This document shows, piece after piece, positions 1-7,753 of a stretch of 35,690 nucleotides of DNA (position 1 is the first letter of the stretch; each line of letters begins with the position of its first letter). The notes beneath the pieces were generated by a model, which worked only from the letters and a program-made list of their open reading frames with translations, did no database searches and was not told where the DNA came from. The position numbers and the translations under genes are program-made. This DNA comes from a bacterium (GTDB lineage: Bacteria > Chloroflexota > Dormibacteria > Aeolococcales > Bog-877): contig JAKATL010000028.1 in assembly GCA_021827985.1 (NCBI GenBank), positions 1 to 35,690 on the forward strand. Direction: 5' to 3'.

Positions 1-77
1 GCCAGCCGGATGGCCACCTCGCAGGCGGCGTTGGAGTGGTCGGAGTTGTCCAGCGGAAGATAGATCTGACGGTACAT
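1..77 (-). CDS. Universal stress protein (UspA family), 5' fragment only
   Basis: Reading the minus strand from the ATG at 77-75 gives about 26 residues beginning MYRQIYLPLDNSDHSN, running off the left edge of the window. The pattern (short hydrophobic beta strand, then an LPLDxSxxSxxA-type turn and a helix) is the N-terminus of the UspA fold, where the Asp contacts ATP in nucleotide-binding members. The gene follows argH on the same strand with a 73-bp gap, so it may be read through from the arginine operon or have its own promoter. No good Shine-Dalgarno is seen before the ATG. The family call rests on the first 26 residues only; function beyond a general stress role cannot be stated. Confidence 0.6.
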   Translation of the reverse strand, partial: MYRQIYLPLDNSDHSNAACEVAIRL

Positions 78-110
78 CCCTGGTCCCGGTGGAGCTGGCG
101 CTGCCGGGTG

Positions 111-116
111 ATCGTA
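111..116 (-). promoter_or_regulatory. Possible extended -10 box for the usp gene
   Basis: On the minus strand the gap between argH and the usp start contains TGCTACGAT, a TGn extended -10 followed by TACGAT, about 33 nt before the usp ATG. No convincing -35 lies 17 nt upstream. A weak candidate only. Confidence 0.25.
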
Positions 117-150
117 GCAAGCCGGGCTCCCCGGGGACGTCGTCCCTCTC

Positions 151-1590
151 TCAGCTGGACTGCCGCCGGACCCAGGCCCGCCCGCGGCGCAGCTGCTCCG
201 CCGCCCGTCGAAGCGCAGCGTCCTGGGCCGCCGGCCCCGGGGCCCCGGGCTGCTCCCGGGAGGCCAAGGACCGCCTGGGATCCAGCAGCCCCGAGGGGTC
301 ATCGGCAAACCCCAGCTCCCGCCAGCTCTCGCCAAGCACCAGGTCGAGCCTCCGCCCCTCGCCCTCCGCCCGGCTCACCAGCCTGCCCACCACCTCGTGG
401 GCCCGGCGGAAGGGGACCCCTTCCTGCACCAGTCGCTCCGCCAGGTCGGTTGCCAGCAACCGGGGATCGGAGGCCGCCTCGGCCATCCTCTCCCGGTTGA
501 AGGCCGCCTCGCCCAGCAGACCGGCCAGCGCCTCCAGGCTGGCTTCCACCGAGGCCACCGCGGGGAAGAGGTGGGCCTTGTCCTCCTGGAGGTCGCGGTT
601 GTAGCTGAGGGGAAGCCCCTTGAGAACCAGCAGGAGGCCTAGGAGCGCGGCCACCGGCCTCCCCGCCCTCCCCCGCACCAGCTCCAGGAGGTCGGGGTTC
701 TTCTTCTGGGGCATGAGGCTGGAGCCGGTCGACCAGCGGTCGGGCAGCTCCAAAAAGCCGAACTCGGCGGTGCTCCAGAGGATGAGGTCCTCCGCCATTC
801 GCGAGAGGTGGACGGCAATGAGGGCGCTGGCAAAGAGGAGCTCAAGGGCGAAGTCACGGTCCGAGACCGAGTCCAGGCTGTTGGCCGTCGGCGCCAGCAG
901 CCCCAGCTCGGCGGCAGCTTGGTCGCGGTCCAGGGGCAGGGTGGAGCCGGCCAGGGCACCCGCTCCCAGGGGGGAGATCCCGGCCCGCCGGTGAAGCTGC
1001 TGGAGGCGCTCCCGGTCCCGCTCCAGCATCTCAAAATATGCCAGCAGGTGGTGTGCCAGGGTCACCGGCTGAGCCCTTTGGAGGTGGGTGTATCCCGGAA
1101 TCAGGGTCGCCCGCTCGCGGCGCGCCCGGCGGAGCAGGACCGCCTCCAGCTCGAGCACCTCCTGGGACAGCCGGACGGCCGCGGCTCTAGTCCAGAGCCG
1201 GAGGTCCAGGGCCACCTGGTCGTTGCGGCTCCGCCCGGTGTGCAGCCTAAGGGCGGGCTCACCGATCAGCTCGGCCAGCCGGCGCTCCACCGCCATGTGG
1301 ATGTCCTCATCCTCGGGCCGGGTCCGGAAGGCCCCTGAGCGCACCTCCTGGGCGATCTGCTCCAACCCGGCCAGCAGCTGCTGGTGCTCCCGGGGTCGGA
1401 TGAGCCCGGCCCGGGCGAGGCGGCCGGCGTGGGCCGCCGAACCCCGGATGTCGAACTCTGCCAGTCCCAGGTCCTCCTGGACGGATGTGGAGTACCGCTC
1501 CAGCACGGGGTCGGTCGGGTCCTGGAGGCGGCCGCTCCAGGCCTTGGGATGGACTCTCCCGCCCGGTGTCGGGTCAGCTCCCGGAGGCAC
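151..1590 (-). CDS. argH: Argininosuccinate lyase
   Basis: Cleaves argininosuccinate to arginine and fumarate, the last step of arginine synthesis, in the cytosol as a homotetramer. The protein carries the family signature GSSLMPQKKNP, with the flexible-loop Ser that acts as catalytic acid/base, plus the early HTGRSRNDQ and TPGYTHLQ-like (IPGYTHLQRAQP) motifs. The reading frame stays open upstream into argG, but family homology begins near WSGRLQDPTDPVLERYSTS; the GTG at 1590 preceded by GAGGAG gives 479 residues, close to the usual 460-480. This start overlaps the end of argG by 17 nt, suggesting translational coupling. Last arginine gene of the operon. The exact start is inferred; identity is certain. 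Confidence 0.95.
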   Translation of the reverse strand: MPPGADPTPGGRVHPKAWSGRLQDPTDPVLERYSTSVQEDLGLAEFDIRGSAAHAGRLARAGLIRPREHQQLLAGLEQIAQEVRSGAFRTRPEDEDIHMAVERRLAELIGEPALRLHTGRSRNDQVALDLRLWTRAAAVRLSQEVLELEAVLLRRARRERATLIPGYTHLQRAQPVTLAHHLLAYFEMLERDRERLQQLHRRAGISPLGAGALAGSTLPLDRDQAAAELGLLAPTANSLDSVSDRDFALELLFASALIAVHLSRMAEDLILWSTAEFGFLELPDRWSTGSSLMPQKKNPDLLELVRGRAGRPVAALLGLLLVLKGLPLSYNRDLQEDKAHLFPAVASVEASLEALAGLLGEAAFNRERMAEAASDPRLLATDLAERLVQEGVPFRRAHEVVGRLVSRAEGEGRRLDLVLGESWRELGFADDPSGLLDPRRSLASREQPGAPGPAAQDAALRRAAEQLRRGRAWVRRQSS

Positions 1591-2869
1591 CGGGCTCCTC
1601 GGACCCGGGAGCGGCGGCGATCCCCCGGGGCGCCGATTGCAGCAGCGGGCGAGAGTCCTCCCAGAGGCGTCCCTGCACCTGGGCCTGGGTCCTGAGGGGC
1701 AGGCCGAAGATGGAGAGGAATCCGGTGGCCGCCTGGTGCTGGAACCGGTCGTCCTGGCGCTCATAGGTGGCCAGCTCTCGCCGGTAGAGGGAGCTGGGGC
1801 TGCTCCGGCCCAACAGCACGAGCGCCCCCTGGCGGAGGCGCAGCCGCACCTCGCCGGTGACCAGCGGCTGGGTGCTGGCCACGAAAGCCCCCAGGCTCTG
1901 CCTCAGGTGGGAGAACCAGAGGCCGTCATAGGTCAGCTGGGCCCACTCGTCCGCCACCAGGCGCTTGAAGCGCAGCACATCCCGAGGCAGGGTGAGAGCC
2001 TCCAGCTGTCGGTGGGCCGTGTCCAGCACAACGGCGGCCGGCGCCTCGTAGATCTCCCTCGACTTGATACCCACCAGCCGGTCCTCGACGTGGTCGATCC
2101 GGCCCACCCCGTGGGCGCCCGCCAGCCGGTTGAGCGCCTCCACCAGCTCCACCCCGGACAGCTCCTCCCCGTCCAGCCGGGTGGGGATCCCCGCCTCGAA
2201 GTGGATCTCGACCTCGACCCCCTCGGGCGGAGCCAACTCCGGGGCCGTGGTCCACTCGTATGCGGACTCCGGCGGGGAGACCCAGGGGTCCTCCAGGATC
2301 CCGGTCTCCACACTGCGGCCCCAGAGATTGGCGTCGATGCTGTAGGGGCTCTCCACGGTCGCCCGAACCTCCAGCCCGTGGGTGGCAGCGTAGGCGATCT
2401 CCTCGCTCCGTCCCATGCTCCACTCGCGCAGGGGGGCGACCACCTGGAGGGACGGGGCCAGAGCCCCCACGGCCACGTCGAAGCGGACCTGGTCGTTGCC
2501 CTTGGCGGTGCAGCCGTGGGCGACAGCGCTGGCCCCCACCTCCCGAGCCACCTCAACCAGGAGCCGGGCGATCAGCGGGCGCCCCAGGGCGGTGGCCAGG
2601 GGGTACACGCCCTGGTACAGCGCCCCAGCCTGCAGGGTGGGCCAGAGGAAGTTGGAGACCAGGAGCTCCTTGGCGTCCACCACGTGCGCCGCCACGGCCC
2701 CGGCGGCCAGGGCCCGGCGCTGCAGCGCCTCGGTGTCCTCGGTCTCCCCCAGGTCCGCGGAGAGGGTCACGACCTCGAAGCCCCTCTCGTGGGTCAGCCA
2801 GTGGACGGCCACGGTGGTGTCCAGGCCTCCGGAGAACGCCAGAACGCAGCGGGGCCGTTCGGTGCTCAC
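1574..2869 (-). CDS. argG: Argininosuccinate synthase
   Basis: Joins citrulline and aspartate with ATP to argininosuccinate. The N-terminus shows the PP-loop ATP-pyrophosphatase motif AFSGGLDTT; the HGCTAKGNDQVRF and SPYSIDANLWGRSVE segments of the citrulline/aspartate site follow. The frame opens earlier (2923), but the GTG at 2869 fits the family N-terminus, sits 4 nt after the argR stop, and has a strong AGGAGG about 8 nt upstream inside the argR coding end. This gives 431 residues, in the normal range. The C-terminus ends in a Gly/Ser/Pro-rich tail that overlaps the argH start. Lies between argR and argH in the operon. Confidence 0.95.
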   Translation of the reverse strand: MSTERPRCVLAFSGGLDTTVAVHWLTHERGFEVVTLSADLGETEDTEALQRRALAAGAVAAHVVDAKELLVSNFLWPTLQAGALYQGVYPLATALGRPLIARLLVEVAREVGASAVAHGCTAKGNDQVRFDVAVGALAPSLQVVAPLREWSMGRSEEIAYAATHGLEVRATVESPYSIDANLWGRSVETGILEDPWVSPPESAYEWTTAPELAPPEGVEVEIHFEAGIPTRLDGEELSGVELVEALNRLAGAHGVGRIDHVEDRLVGIKSREIYEAPAAVVLDTAHRQLEALTLPRDVLRFKRLVADEWAQLTYDGLWFSHLRQSLGAFVASTQPLVTGEVRLRLRQGALVLLGRSSPSSLYRRELATYERQDDRFQHQAATGFLSIFGLPLRTQAQVQGRLWEDSRPLLQSAPRGIAAAPGSEEPGASGS

Positions 2870-2873
2870 AGTC

Positions 2874-3371
2874 TCATCCTCCTCTGGCTGGCGGCGCCGG
2901 TGCCGGGACCGCGTTCTCCACACACGCGTGGCGCAGCCGCTCCACCACGGTCTTGGCCTCGCGGGCCGAGCGCGCCTGGACGAAGATGGTGTCGTCGCCG
3001 GCCACCGTGCCCGCCACCTGGGGCAGCCGGAGGGAGTCCACCGCCAGCGCCACCACCTGGGCGGCTCCGCTGGGGGTGTGCAGGATGACCATGGAACCGA
3101 CGACGTCGATCTCCAGGAGCTGGAGGGCCAGGAGCTGCAGAAGCCGGCGCTGAGGCTCGGGGTCGGCGGGGGCGAGGTATCGCCGCTCGGAACCCGTGGC
3201 GGCCCGGAGGACCCCGAGCTGACGCAGGTCCCGGCTGATCGTGGTCTGGTCGGCGGCGATCCGCCGACGGTGAAGCTCGTCGGCCAGCTCCTCCTGGGTG
3301 TGCACCGGGCGGGAGCGCAGGAGCTCCAGGATGGCCGCCTGGCGCTCCCGCCGGGCTTCGGCGGAGGTCAA
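2874..3371 (-). CDS. argR: Arginine repressor ArgR
   Basis: Arginine-sensing transcription regulator. Residues about 1-70 form the winged helix DNA-binding domain (ERQAAILELLRSRPVHTQEE, then DQTTISRDLRQLGV, the typical recognition helix). Residues about 85-155 form the hexamer/arginine-binding domain with the GTVAGDDTIFV motif, whose paired Asp residues bind arginine. The open frame extends far upstream inside argD, but family homology starts at LTSAEARRERQ; the TTG at 3371 overlaps the argD stop as TTGA, giving 165 residues, normal for ArgR. No other start fits. Being inside the operon it probably represses, through the ARG box before argC, it likely also controls its own level. Confidence 0.92.
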   Translation of the reverse strand: MTSAEARRERQAAILELLRSRPVHTQEELADELHRRRIAADQTTISRDLRQLGVLRAATGSERRYLAPADPEPQRRLLQLLALQLLEIDVVGSMVILHTPSGAAQVVALAVDSLRLPQVAGTVAGDDTIFVQARSAREAKTVVERLRHACVENAVPAPAPPARGG

Positions 3372-4570
3372 CTGGTGGCCCCCGCGCGCTCCAGCGCCCC
3401 GGCCAGCCGCGCCACCGCCAGCTCGACCTCGTCGTCTGAGATGACCAGCGGGGGGGCGAGGCGGATGGTCCGATCCCCGATGGCGTTGAGCAGCACCCCC
3501 TGGGCCAGCGCCTCCTGAGCCACAAGGGGGGCGATGGGACGGTCGAGTCCCACCCCGAGGAGCAGCCCCCTGCCCCTCACGTCGGACACCGGCAGCCCCC
3601 TCTGGGCCAGCCCCAGGATCCCCTCCCGGAGCTGGTCCCCCGCGGTGGCTGCCCTCTCCCAGAGGCGGTCCCGGCCGATGACGTCGAACACCGCGCTTCC
3701 GGCGGCGCAGGCGACCGGGTTGCCCCCGAAGGTGCTCCCGTGATCGCCGGGTTCCAGGACGTCGGCCCGACCGGCCACCAGCACCGCCCCCAGGGGTAGG
3801 CCGCCGCCCAGCCCCTTGGCCGCGGTCATGACGTCCGGCACCGCGCCCGCCGGTTGGTGGGCCCACCAGCTGCCGGTGCGGGCCATCCCGGACTGGACCT
3901 CATCCAGGATCAAAAGTGCCTCATGACGGTCGCAGAGCTCGCGCAGCCCCCTGAGGTACCGGTCGCCGAGTGGGTGCACCCCGCTCTCTCCCTGGATGGG
4001 CTCGGCCATCACCGCCACCACCGGCCGGCTCCCGTCCCGGAGGGCCGCCTCCACGGCGCCGAGGTCATCGCGCGGAACCTTGAGGAAGCCATTCGGAAGC
4101 GGCTGGAAGGGTGCGGAGTAGTGGGGGTTGCCGGTGGCCGCCAGGGTTCCCAGGGTGCGGCCGTGGAAGGCGCCCTCCAGCGTGACTATGGTGTGCGCCC
4201 CGCCGCGGTGCCGCTGTCCCCACTTCCTGGCTATCTTGATGGCAGCCTCGTTGGCCTCGGCGCCGCTGTTGCAGAGGAAGACCCGGCCCGGAAAGGCGCT
4301 CCGGACCAGCCGAGCGGCCAGTTCCACCGGCTCACCGGTGTGATAGAGGTTGCTGGTGTGCATGAGCCGGTGGAGCTGCCGGCCGGCCGCCTCCACCACC
4401 TCGGGGTGGCAATGCCCAAGGACGTTGACCGCGATCCCCCCCACCAGGTCCAGCAGCCGCCGGCCGTCCTCCGCCTCCACCCAGCAGCCCGCGCCCGAGA
4501 CCAGGGTGATGGGCAGGCGACGGTAGGTGTCGCAGAGCAGCGCCCCCTCGCGCTCCACCAATGCCGGCAC
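3368..4570 (-). CDS. argD: Acetylornithine aminotransferase
   Basis: PLP-dependent class III aminotransferase that converts N-acetylglutamate semialdehyde to N-acetylornithine. Seen: the Gly-rich NSGAEANEAAIK segment for the PLP phosphate, FHGRTLGTLAATG, the PLP-ring Asp in LILDEVQSG (about residue 223) and the Schiff-base Lys in TAAKGLGGG (about residue 252), then STFGGNPVACAAG. 400 residues, the usual length. The start is GTG at 4570, one base after the argB stop, with GGAG about 10 nt upstream; a second GTG four codons inside is possible. It may also serve lysine synthesis (succinyl-DAP aminotransferase), as many ArgD enzymes do; that is family knowledge, not visible here. Confidence 0.94.
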   Translation of the reverse strand: MPALVEREGALLCDTYRRLPITLVSGAGCWVEAEDGRRLLDLVGGIAVNVLGHCHPEVVEAAGRQLHRLMHTSNLYHTGEPVELAARLVRSAFPGRVFLCNSGAEANEAAIKIARKWGQRHRGGAHTIVTLEGAFHGRTLGTLAATGNPHYSAPFQPLPNGFLKVPRDDLGAVEAALRDGSRPVVAVMAEPIQGESGVHPLGDRYLRGLRELCDRHEALLILDEVQSGMARTGSWWAHQPAGAVPDVMTAAKGLGGGLPLGAVLVAGRADVLEPGDHGSTFGGNPVACAAGSAVFDVIGRDRLWERAATAGDQLREGILGLAQRGLPVSDVRGRGLLLGVGLDRPIAPLVAQEALAQGVLLNAIGDRTIRLAPPLVISDDEVELAVARLAGALERAGATS

Positions 4571-4571
4571 C

Positions 4572-5465
4572 TCAGGCGGTCTCCGGTGGGTCGATCATGG
4601 TGCCCACCCCGGCCTCGGTGAGCAGCTCCAGAAGGATCGAGTGGGGCTCTCTTCCGTCGATGATGTGGACCGCCACCCCGGCCCGGGCGGCATGGCAGGC
4701 GGCCTGGAGCTTGGGGATCATCCCGGAGCTCGCGGTGCCATCCGAGAGCAGCTGCTCCGCCTCCGCCACCGGCAGCCGGCTGAGCAGCCGGCCGTCGCCG
4801 CCGCGCACCCCCTCCACGTCGGTCAGGAGCAGCAGCTTGGCGGCCCCCAGCTCCTCGGCGAGGGCGGCCGCCACCCAGTCGGCGTTGACGTTGTAGCTGC
4901 GCCCGTCGTAGCCCAGCCCGATCGAGGCCACCACCGGGATCATGCCCCGCTCCAGGATCCCCAGCAGCGGGTCGGCGTTGACCTCCTGGACCTCTCCCAC
5001 CAGCCCCAGGTCCTCCCCCTGAGGTCCCATCTGGCGCCGCACCAGGATGGTGGGCCCGTCCTCACCCGAGAGCCCCATGGCCCGGCCCCCCAGCCGGTGG
5101 ATGGCGGCCACCAGGTCCGGGGTGATCTTGCCGGTCAGGACCATCTTGGCCACCTCCATGGTGGGCTCGTCGGTGACCCGCAGGCCGGCCACGAACTGCG
5201 TGTCCAGGCCCAGCCGGTCCGAGAGAGCGGTGATCTCGCGCCCACCGCCATGTACCAGGACGGGGCGCAGGCCCACGAAGCGCAGCAGGACGAGGTCCTG
5301 GAGGACTGCGTCGCGAGCCGCGGCCTCCTCCATCGCCGCGCCCCCCACCTTGACCACCAGGGTTCGGCCATGGAAGCGCTGGATGTAGGGCAGCGCCTCC
5401 ACCAGCACCTGGGCACGCAGGCTGTCGGGGATGACCGGGGTGAGCTCAGGTTGAGTAGTCGGCAT
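4572..5465 (-). CDS. argB: Acetylglutamate kinase
   Basis: Phosphorylates N-acetylglutamate, normally the arginine-feedback step in organisms with the acetyl-recycling (ArgJ) pathway. Amino acid kinase fold: VVKVGGAAM at the N-terminus (phosphate-binding Lys), LVHGGGREI (acetylglutamate loop), the YNVNADWVAAALA segment, and LLLTDVEGVRG with a late SGMIPKLQAA nucleotide site. 297 residues. An N-terminal extension of about 25 residues before the first conserved strand (helix LRAQVLVEALPYIQRF) is of the kind that makes arginine-sensitive hexamers in other bacteria, so feedback inhibition is likely but inferred. Its start lies inside the end of argJ (20-nt overlap). Confidence 0.95.
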   Translation of the reverse strand: MPTTQPELTPVIPDSLRAQVLVEALPYIQRFHGRTLVVKVGGAAMEEAAARDAVLQDLVLLRFVGLRPVLVHGGGREITALSDRLGLDTQFVAGLRVTDEPTMEVAKMVLTGKITPDLVAAIHRLGGRAMGLSGEDGPTILVRRQMGPQGEDLGLVGEVQEVNADPLLGILERGMIPVVASIGLGYDGRSYNVNADWVAAALAEELGAAKLLLLTDVEGVRGGDGRLLSRLPVAEAEQLLSDGTASSGMIPKLQAACHAARAGVAVHIIDGREPHSILLELLTEAGVGTMIDPPETA

Positions 5466-6672
5466 TGATCCTCACGTAGTCGGCGCTGAGGTCGCAGCCC
5501 AAGGCACTTGCCCCAGCCTCCCCCACGCCCAGGTTGACCTCGATCACGACCCGCTCGGCGAGAAGCCGGGGGGCCACGCGTTCCACCGCTCCCGGCACCG
5601 CCTGACCCCGGGTGAACAGCTCCTCACCCTGCATCGAGAGCCGGCAGCGGTCCAGGGCCAGCTCCGCGCCTGAGCGCCCCACCGCTGCCAGCACCCGGCC
5701 CCAGTTGGGATCACCGCCGTGGATGGCGGACTTCACCAGAGGGGAGCTGCTGACGCAGCGCGCCGCCAGGAGGGCGTCATCCGGGCTGGCAGCGCCGGAG
5801 ACCGTCACCTGGAACACCCGAGTGGCTCCCTCGCCGTCCGCCACCACCTGCTCAGCCAGGGACCCCAGGACCGCGTCCAGCGCCTCCTCGAACTCCCCCC
5901 ACCCGGAGGCACCAGGTGTGAGAGCAGGGGAGCCGGCTGCTCCGTTGGCGAGCACAAGGCAGCAGTCATTGGTGCTGGTGTCGCCGTCCACGCTGATGCG
6001 GTTGAAGGTCCGCCGCACCACCCGGACCAGCAGCTCCTGCAGCGCCGGAGCCGGAGCCGCGGCGTCCGTGGTCAGGAACGCCAGCAGGGTCGCCATGTCC
6101 GGATGGATCATCCCCGAGCCCTTGGCCATCCCCCCGAGGTGGTGGGTGACTCCGAACGCCGAGAACTCCACCCCCGCCTCCTTGGACCGGGTGTCGGTGG
6201 TCATGATGGCCCGCGCCGCGTCCGCTCCCCGCCCCGGGGCCAGGTCGGCGGCAGCGTGGGCGATCGCGGGCAGGATGCGCTCCATGGGCATGGGCCGCCC
6301 GATCACCCCGGTGGAGGCGATCAGGACCTCATGGGGGGCGCAGTCCACGCTGTCGCCGGCGGCCTGGGCCATGCGCAGTGCATCCCCCAGGCCCCGCGAC
6401 CCGGTGGCGGCGTTGGCGTTGCCGCTGTTGACCACCACGGCCCGGGCTGTCCCCCGGCGCAGGTGCAGCTGGCTCACCACGACCGGGGCGGCCTTGACCC
6501 GGTTCTGGGTGAAGACGCCGGCTGCCGTGGCCACCCGGTCGGAGACCAGGAGCGCCACGTCGGGCCGGCCCAGGCTCCCATCCCGGACGCCCGCCGTGGC
6601 CACCCCGGCGCTGAAACCCGCGGCCATGGTCACGCCCGTCAAGGGGCGGGTCACCGGCTGGGTCACGGCCAT
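5446..6672 (-). CDS. argJ: Glutamate N-acetyltransferase / ornithine acetyltransferase
   Basis: Moves the acetyl group from N-acetylornithine to glutamate and may also acetylate glutamate from acetyl-CoA. The precursor self-cleaves before a conserved Thr to give alpha and beta chains: the motif KGSGMIHPDMATLLAFLTTDA-like segment is present, placing cleavage at about Ala194/Thr195. Other marks are VFTQNRVKAAPVVVS, NSGNANAATG and the near-C-terminal NWGRVLAAVGRSG. The frame is open far upstream through argC, but MAVTQPVTRPLTGVTMAAGF at the ATG at 6672 is the natural start (408 residues), overlapping argC by 10 nt. With ArgJ present, no separate argE is needed in the pathway. Confidence 0.95.
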   Translation of the reverse strand: MAVTQPVTRPLTGVTMAAGFSAGVATAGVRDGSLGRPDVALLVSDRVATAAGVFTQNRVKAAPVVVSQLHLRRGTARAVVVNSGNANAATGSRGLGDALRMAQAAGDSVDCAPHEVLIASTGVIGRPMPMERILPAIAHAAADLAPGRGADAARAIMTTDTRSKEAGVEFSAFGVTHHLGGMAKGSGMIHPDMATLLAFLTTDAAAPAPALQELLVRVVRRTFNRISVDGDTSTNDCCLVLANGAAGSPALTPGASGWGEFEEALDAVLGSLAEQVVADGEGATRVFQVTVSGAASPDDALLAARCVSSSPLVKSAIHGGDPNWGRVLAAVGRSGAELALDRCRLSMQGEELFTRGQAVPGAVERVAPRLLAERVVIEVNLGVGEAGASALGCDLSADYVRINADYST

Positions 6673-7688
6673 TGGGGCCCCCGACCGATCCCGGCTGCGG
6701 GGTCCAGCCCCAGGCGCCAGTTGAGCGCCTGGACCGCCTGCCAGGCAGCTCCCCGCCCGAGGTTGTCCAGGACCGCCTCGACCACCAGATGGGATCCCTG
6801 GGAGCTGAGATGGATGAAGGTATGGTTGGTCCGGCTCGCCAGTTTGGTGGGGACGGGCGTCTCCACCAGGTGCACGAAGGGGCTGGCGCCGTACGTCAGC
6901 CGGTACTCCTGGAGCACGCGGTCCAGGGCCGGCCCTCCCTCCCAGGGCAGATAGCAGGTGACGCAGATGCCCCGGGTCATGGGCACCAGGTGAGGCACGA
7001 AGGTGACGTCGACCGGTGCTCGCGACAGCTCCGATAGCGCCTGCTGGATCTCCGGCTGGTGGCGGTGTCCGGGGACGGCGTAGGGGAGCACCGCCTCGTC
7101 CAGCTCGGAGAAGAGGTAGGCGGACCCGGCCCCTCGGCCAGCCCCGCTTATCCCGGTCTTGCCGTCCACCACCAGAGAGGGCTGGACCAGCCCGGAGCGG
7201 AGTGCCGGGGCGGCAGCCAGGATGGCGGCGGTGGCGAAGCACCCCGGGAGGGCGACGATGCGTCCTGCCCGGGAGCCCAACTCCAGCTCCGGAACGGTGA
7301 GCTCCGCCTCCCGCAGCAGCCCCGGCGCCGGGTGTTCCCGGCCATACCATTTGGGGTACAGCCCCGGATCCCGGAGGCGGAAGTCCGCCGAGACGTCGAT
7401 CACCAGGGCGCCGCCGTCCAGCCAGGTGCCCGCCCGTCCTGCAGCTTCGAGCGGGGACTGGGCGGAGATCACGACGTCCAGGCGGGTGGGATCCAGCTCC
7501 TCGGCCAGCTCCAGCTCGCATCCCGAACCCAGGCACGCCTCCCGGTGGACCCGGCCCGCCTGGCTGCGCGAGCTGACCTGGGTGAGCCGCGCCGAGGGAT
7601 GCTCCCGGAGCAGGCTGACCAGCTCGGCACCCGCATATCCGGTCGCCCCGGCCACCCCAATCCGGGGCGCGCCCGCTGCCTGCTCCAT
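6663..7688 (-). CDS. argC: N-acetyl-gamma-glutamyl-phosphate reductase
   Basis: NADPH-dependent reduction of N-acetylglutamyl phosphate to the semialdehyde. Rossmann motif GVAGATGYAGAELV at residues 11-24; catalytic Cys150 in ALPGCFATAA; FRLRDPGLYPKWYGREH and VPHLVPMTRGI segments; the C-terminal HTFIHLSSQGSHLVVEAVLDNLGRGAA helix region as separate pieces. 341 residues, usual length. First gene of the arginine operon; the ATG at 7688 has no Shine-Dalgarno and lies only 12 nt from the ARG box, with AATACT 6 nt upstream, so the transcript may be leaderless. Transcribed away from the GNAT gene at 7754. Confidence 0.95.
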   Translation of the reverse strand: MEQAAGAPRIGVAGATGYAGAELVSLLREHPSARLTQVSSRSQAGRVHREACLGSGCELELAEELDPTRLDVVISAQSPLEAAGRAGTWLDGGALVIDVSADFRLRDPGLYPKWYGREHPAPGLLREAELTVPELELGSRAGRIVALPGCFATAAILAAAPALRSGLVQPSLVVDGKTGISGAGRGAGSAYLFSELDEAVLPYAVPGHRHQPEIQQALSELSRAPVDVTFVPHLVPMTRGICVTCYLPWEGGPALDRVLQEYRLTYGASPFVHLVETPVPTKLASRTNHTFIHLSSQGSHLVVEAVLDNLGRGAAWQAVQALNWRLGLDPAAGIGRGPQWP

Positions 7689-7697
7689 TTCGGCAGT

Positions 7698-7715
7698 ATT
7701 GCATATTTATGCACA
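7698..7715 (-). promoter_or_regulatory. ARG box (ArgR operator) upstream of argC
   Basis: The core TGCATATTTATGCA (7700-7713) has perfect arms TGCATA/TATGCA around a TT centre, and sits in an 18-bp AT-rich island within very GC-rich DNA. Size, symmetry and sequence fit ArgR half-sites (E. coli and B. subtilis TGAAT/ATTCA; Streptomyces boxes use TGCAT-like halves). It lies 12-27 nt before the argC ATG, where an RNA polymerase -10 region would be, so bound ArgR should block the promoter. It is also within 40 bp of the divergent GNAT start at 7754. Confidence 0.85.
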
Positions 7716-7741
7716 AGGACGCATGGTGAGGGGAGACCGGC

Positions 7742-7747
7742 GATAAT
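7742..7747 (+). promoter_or_regulatory. -10 box for the GNAT gene, leaderless arrangement
   Basis: GATAAT (5 of 6 to TATAAT) ends 6 nt before the GTG at 7754. This spacing puts the transcription start at or next to the start codon, so the mRNA is probably leaderless. No clear -35 is seen. Confidence 0.5.
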
Positions 7748-7753
7748 TCCTCC

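Noticed and set aside
1088..3088. 666-codon open frame on the plus strand opposite argH and argG
   Set aside because: It is the antisense of two certain genes; long shadow frames are common in DNA this GC-rich, and the translation resembles no family.
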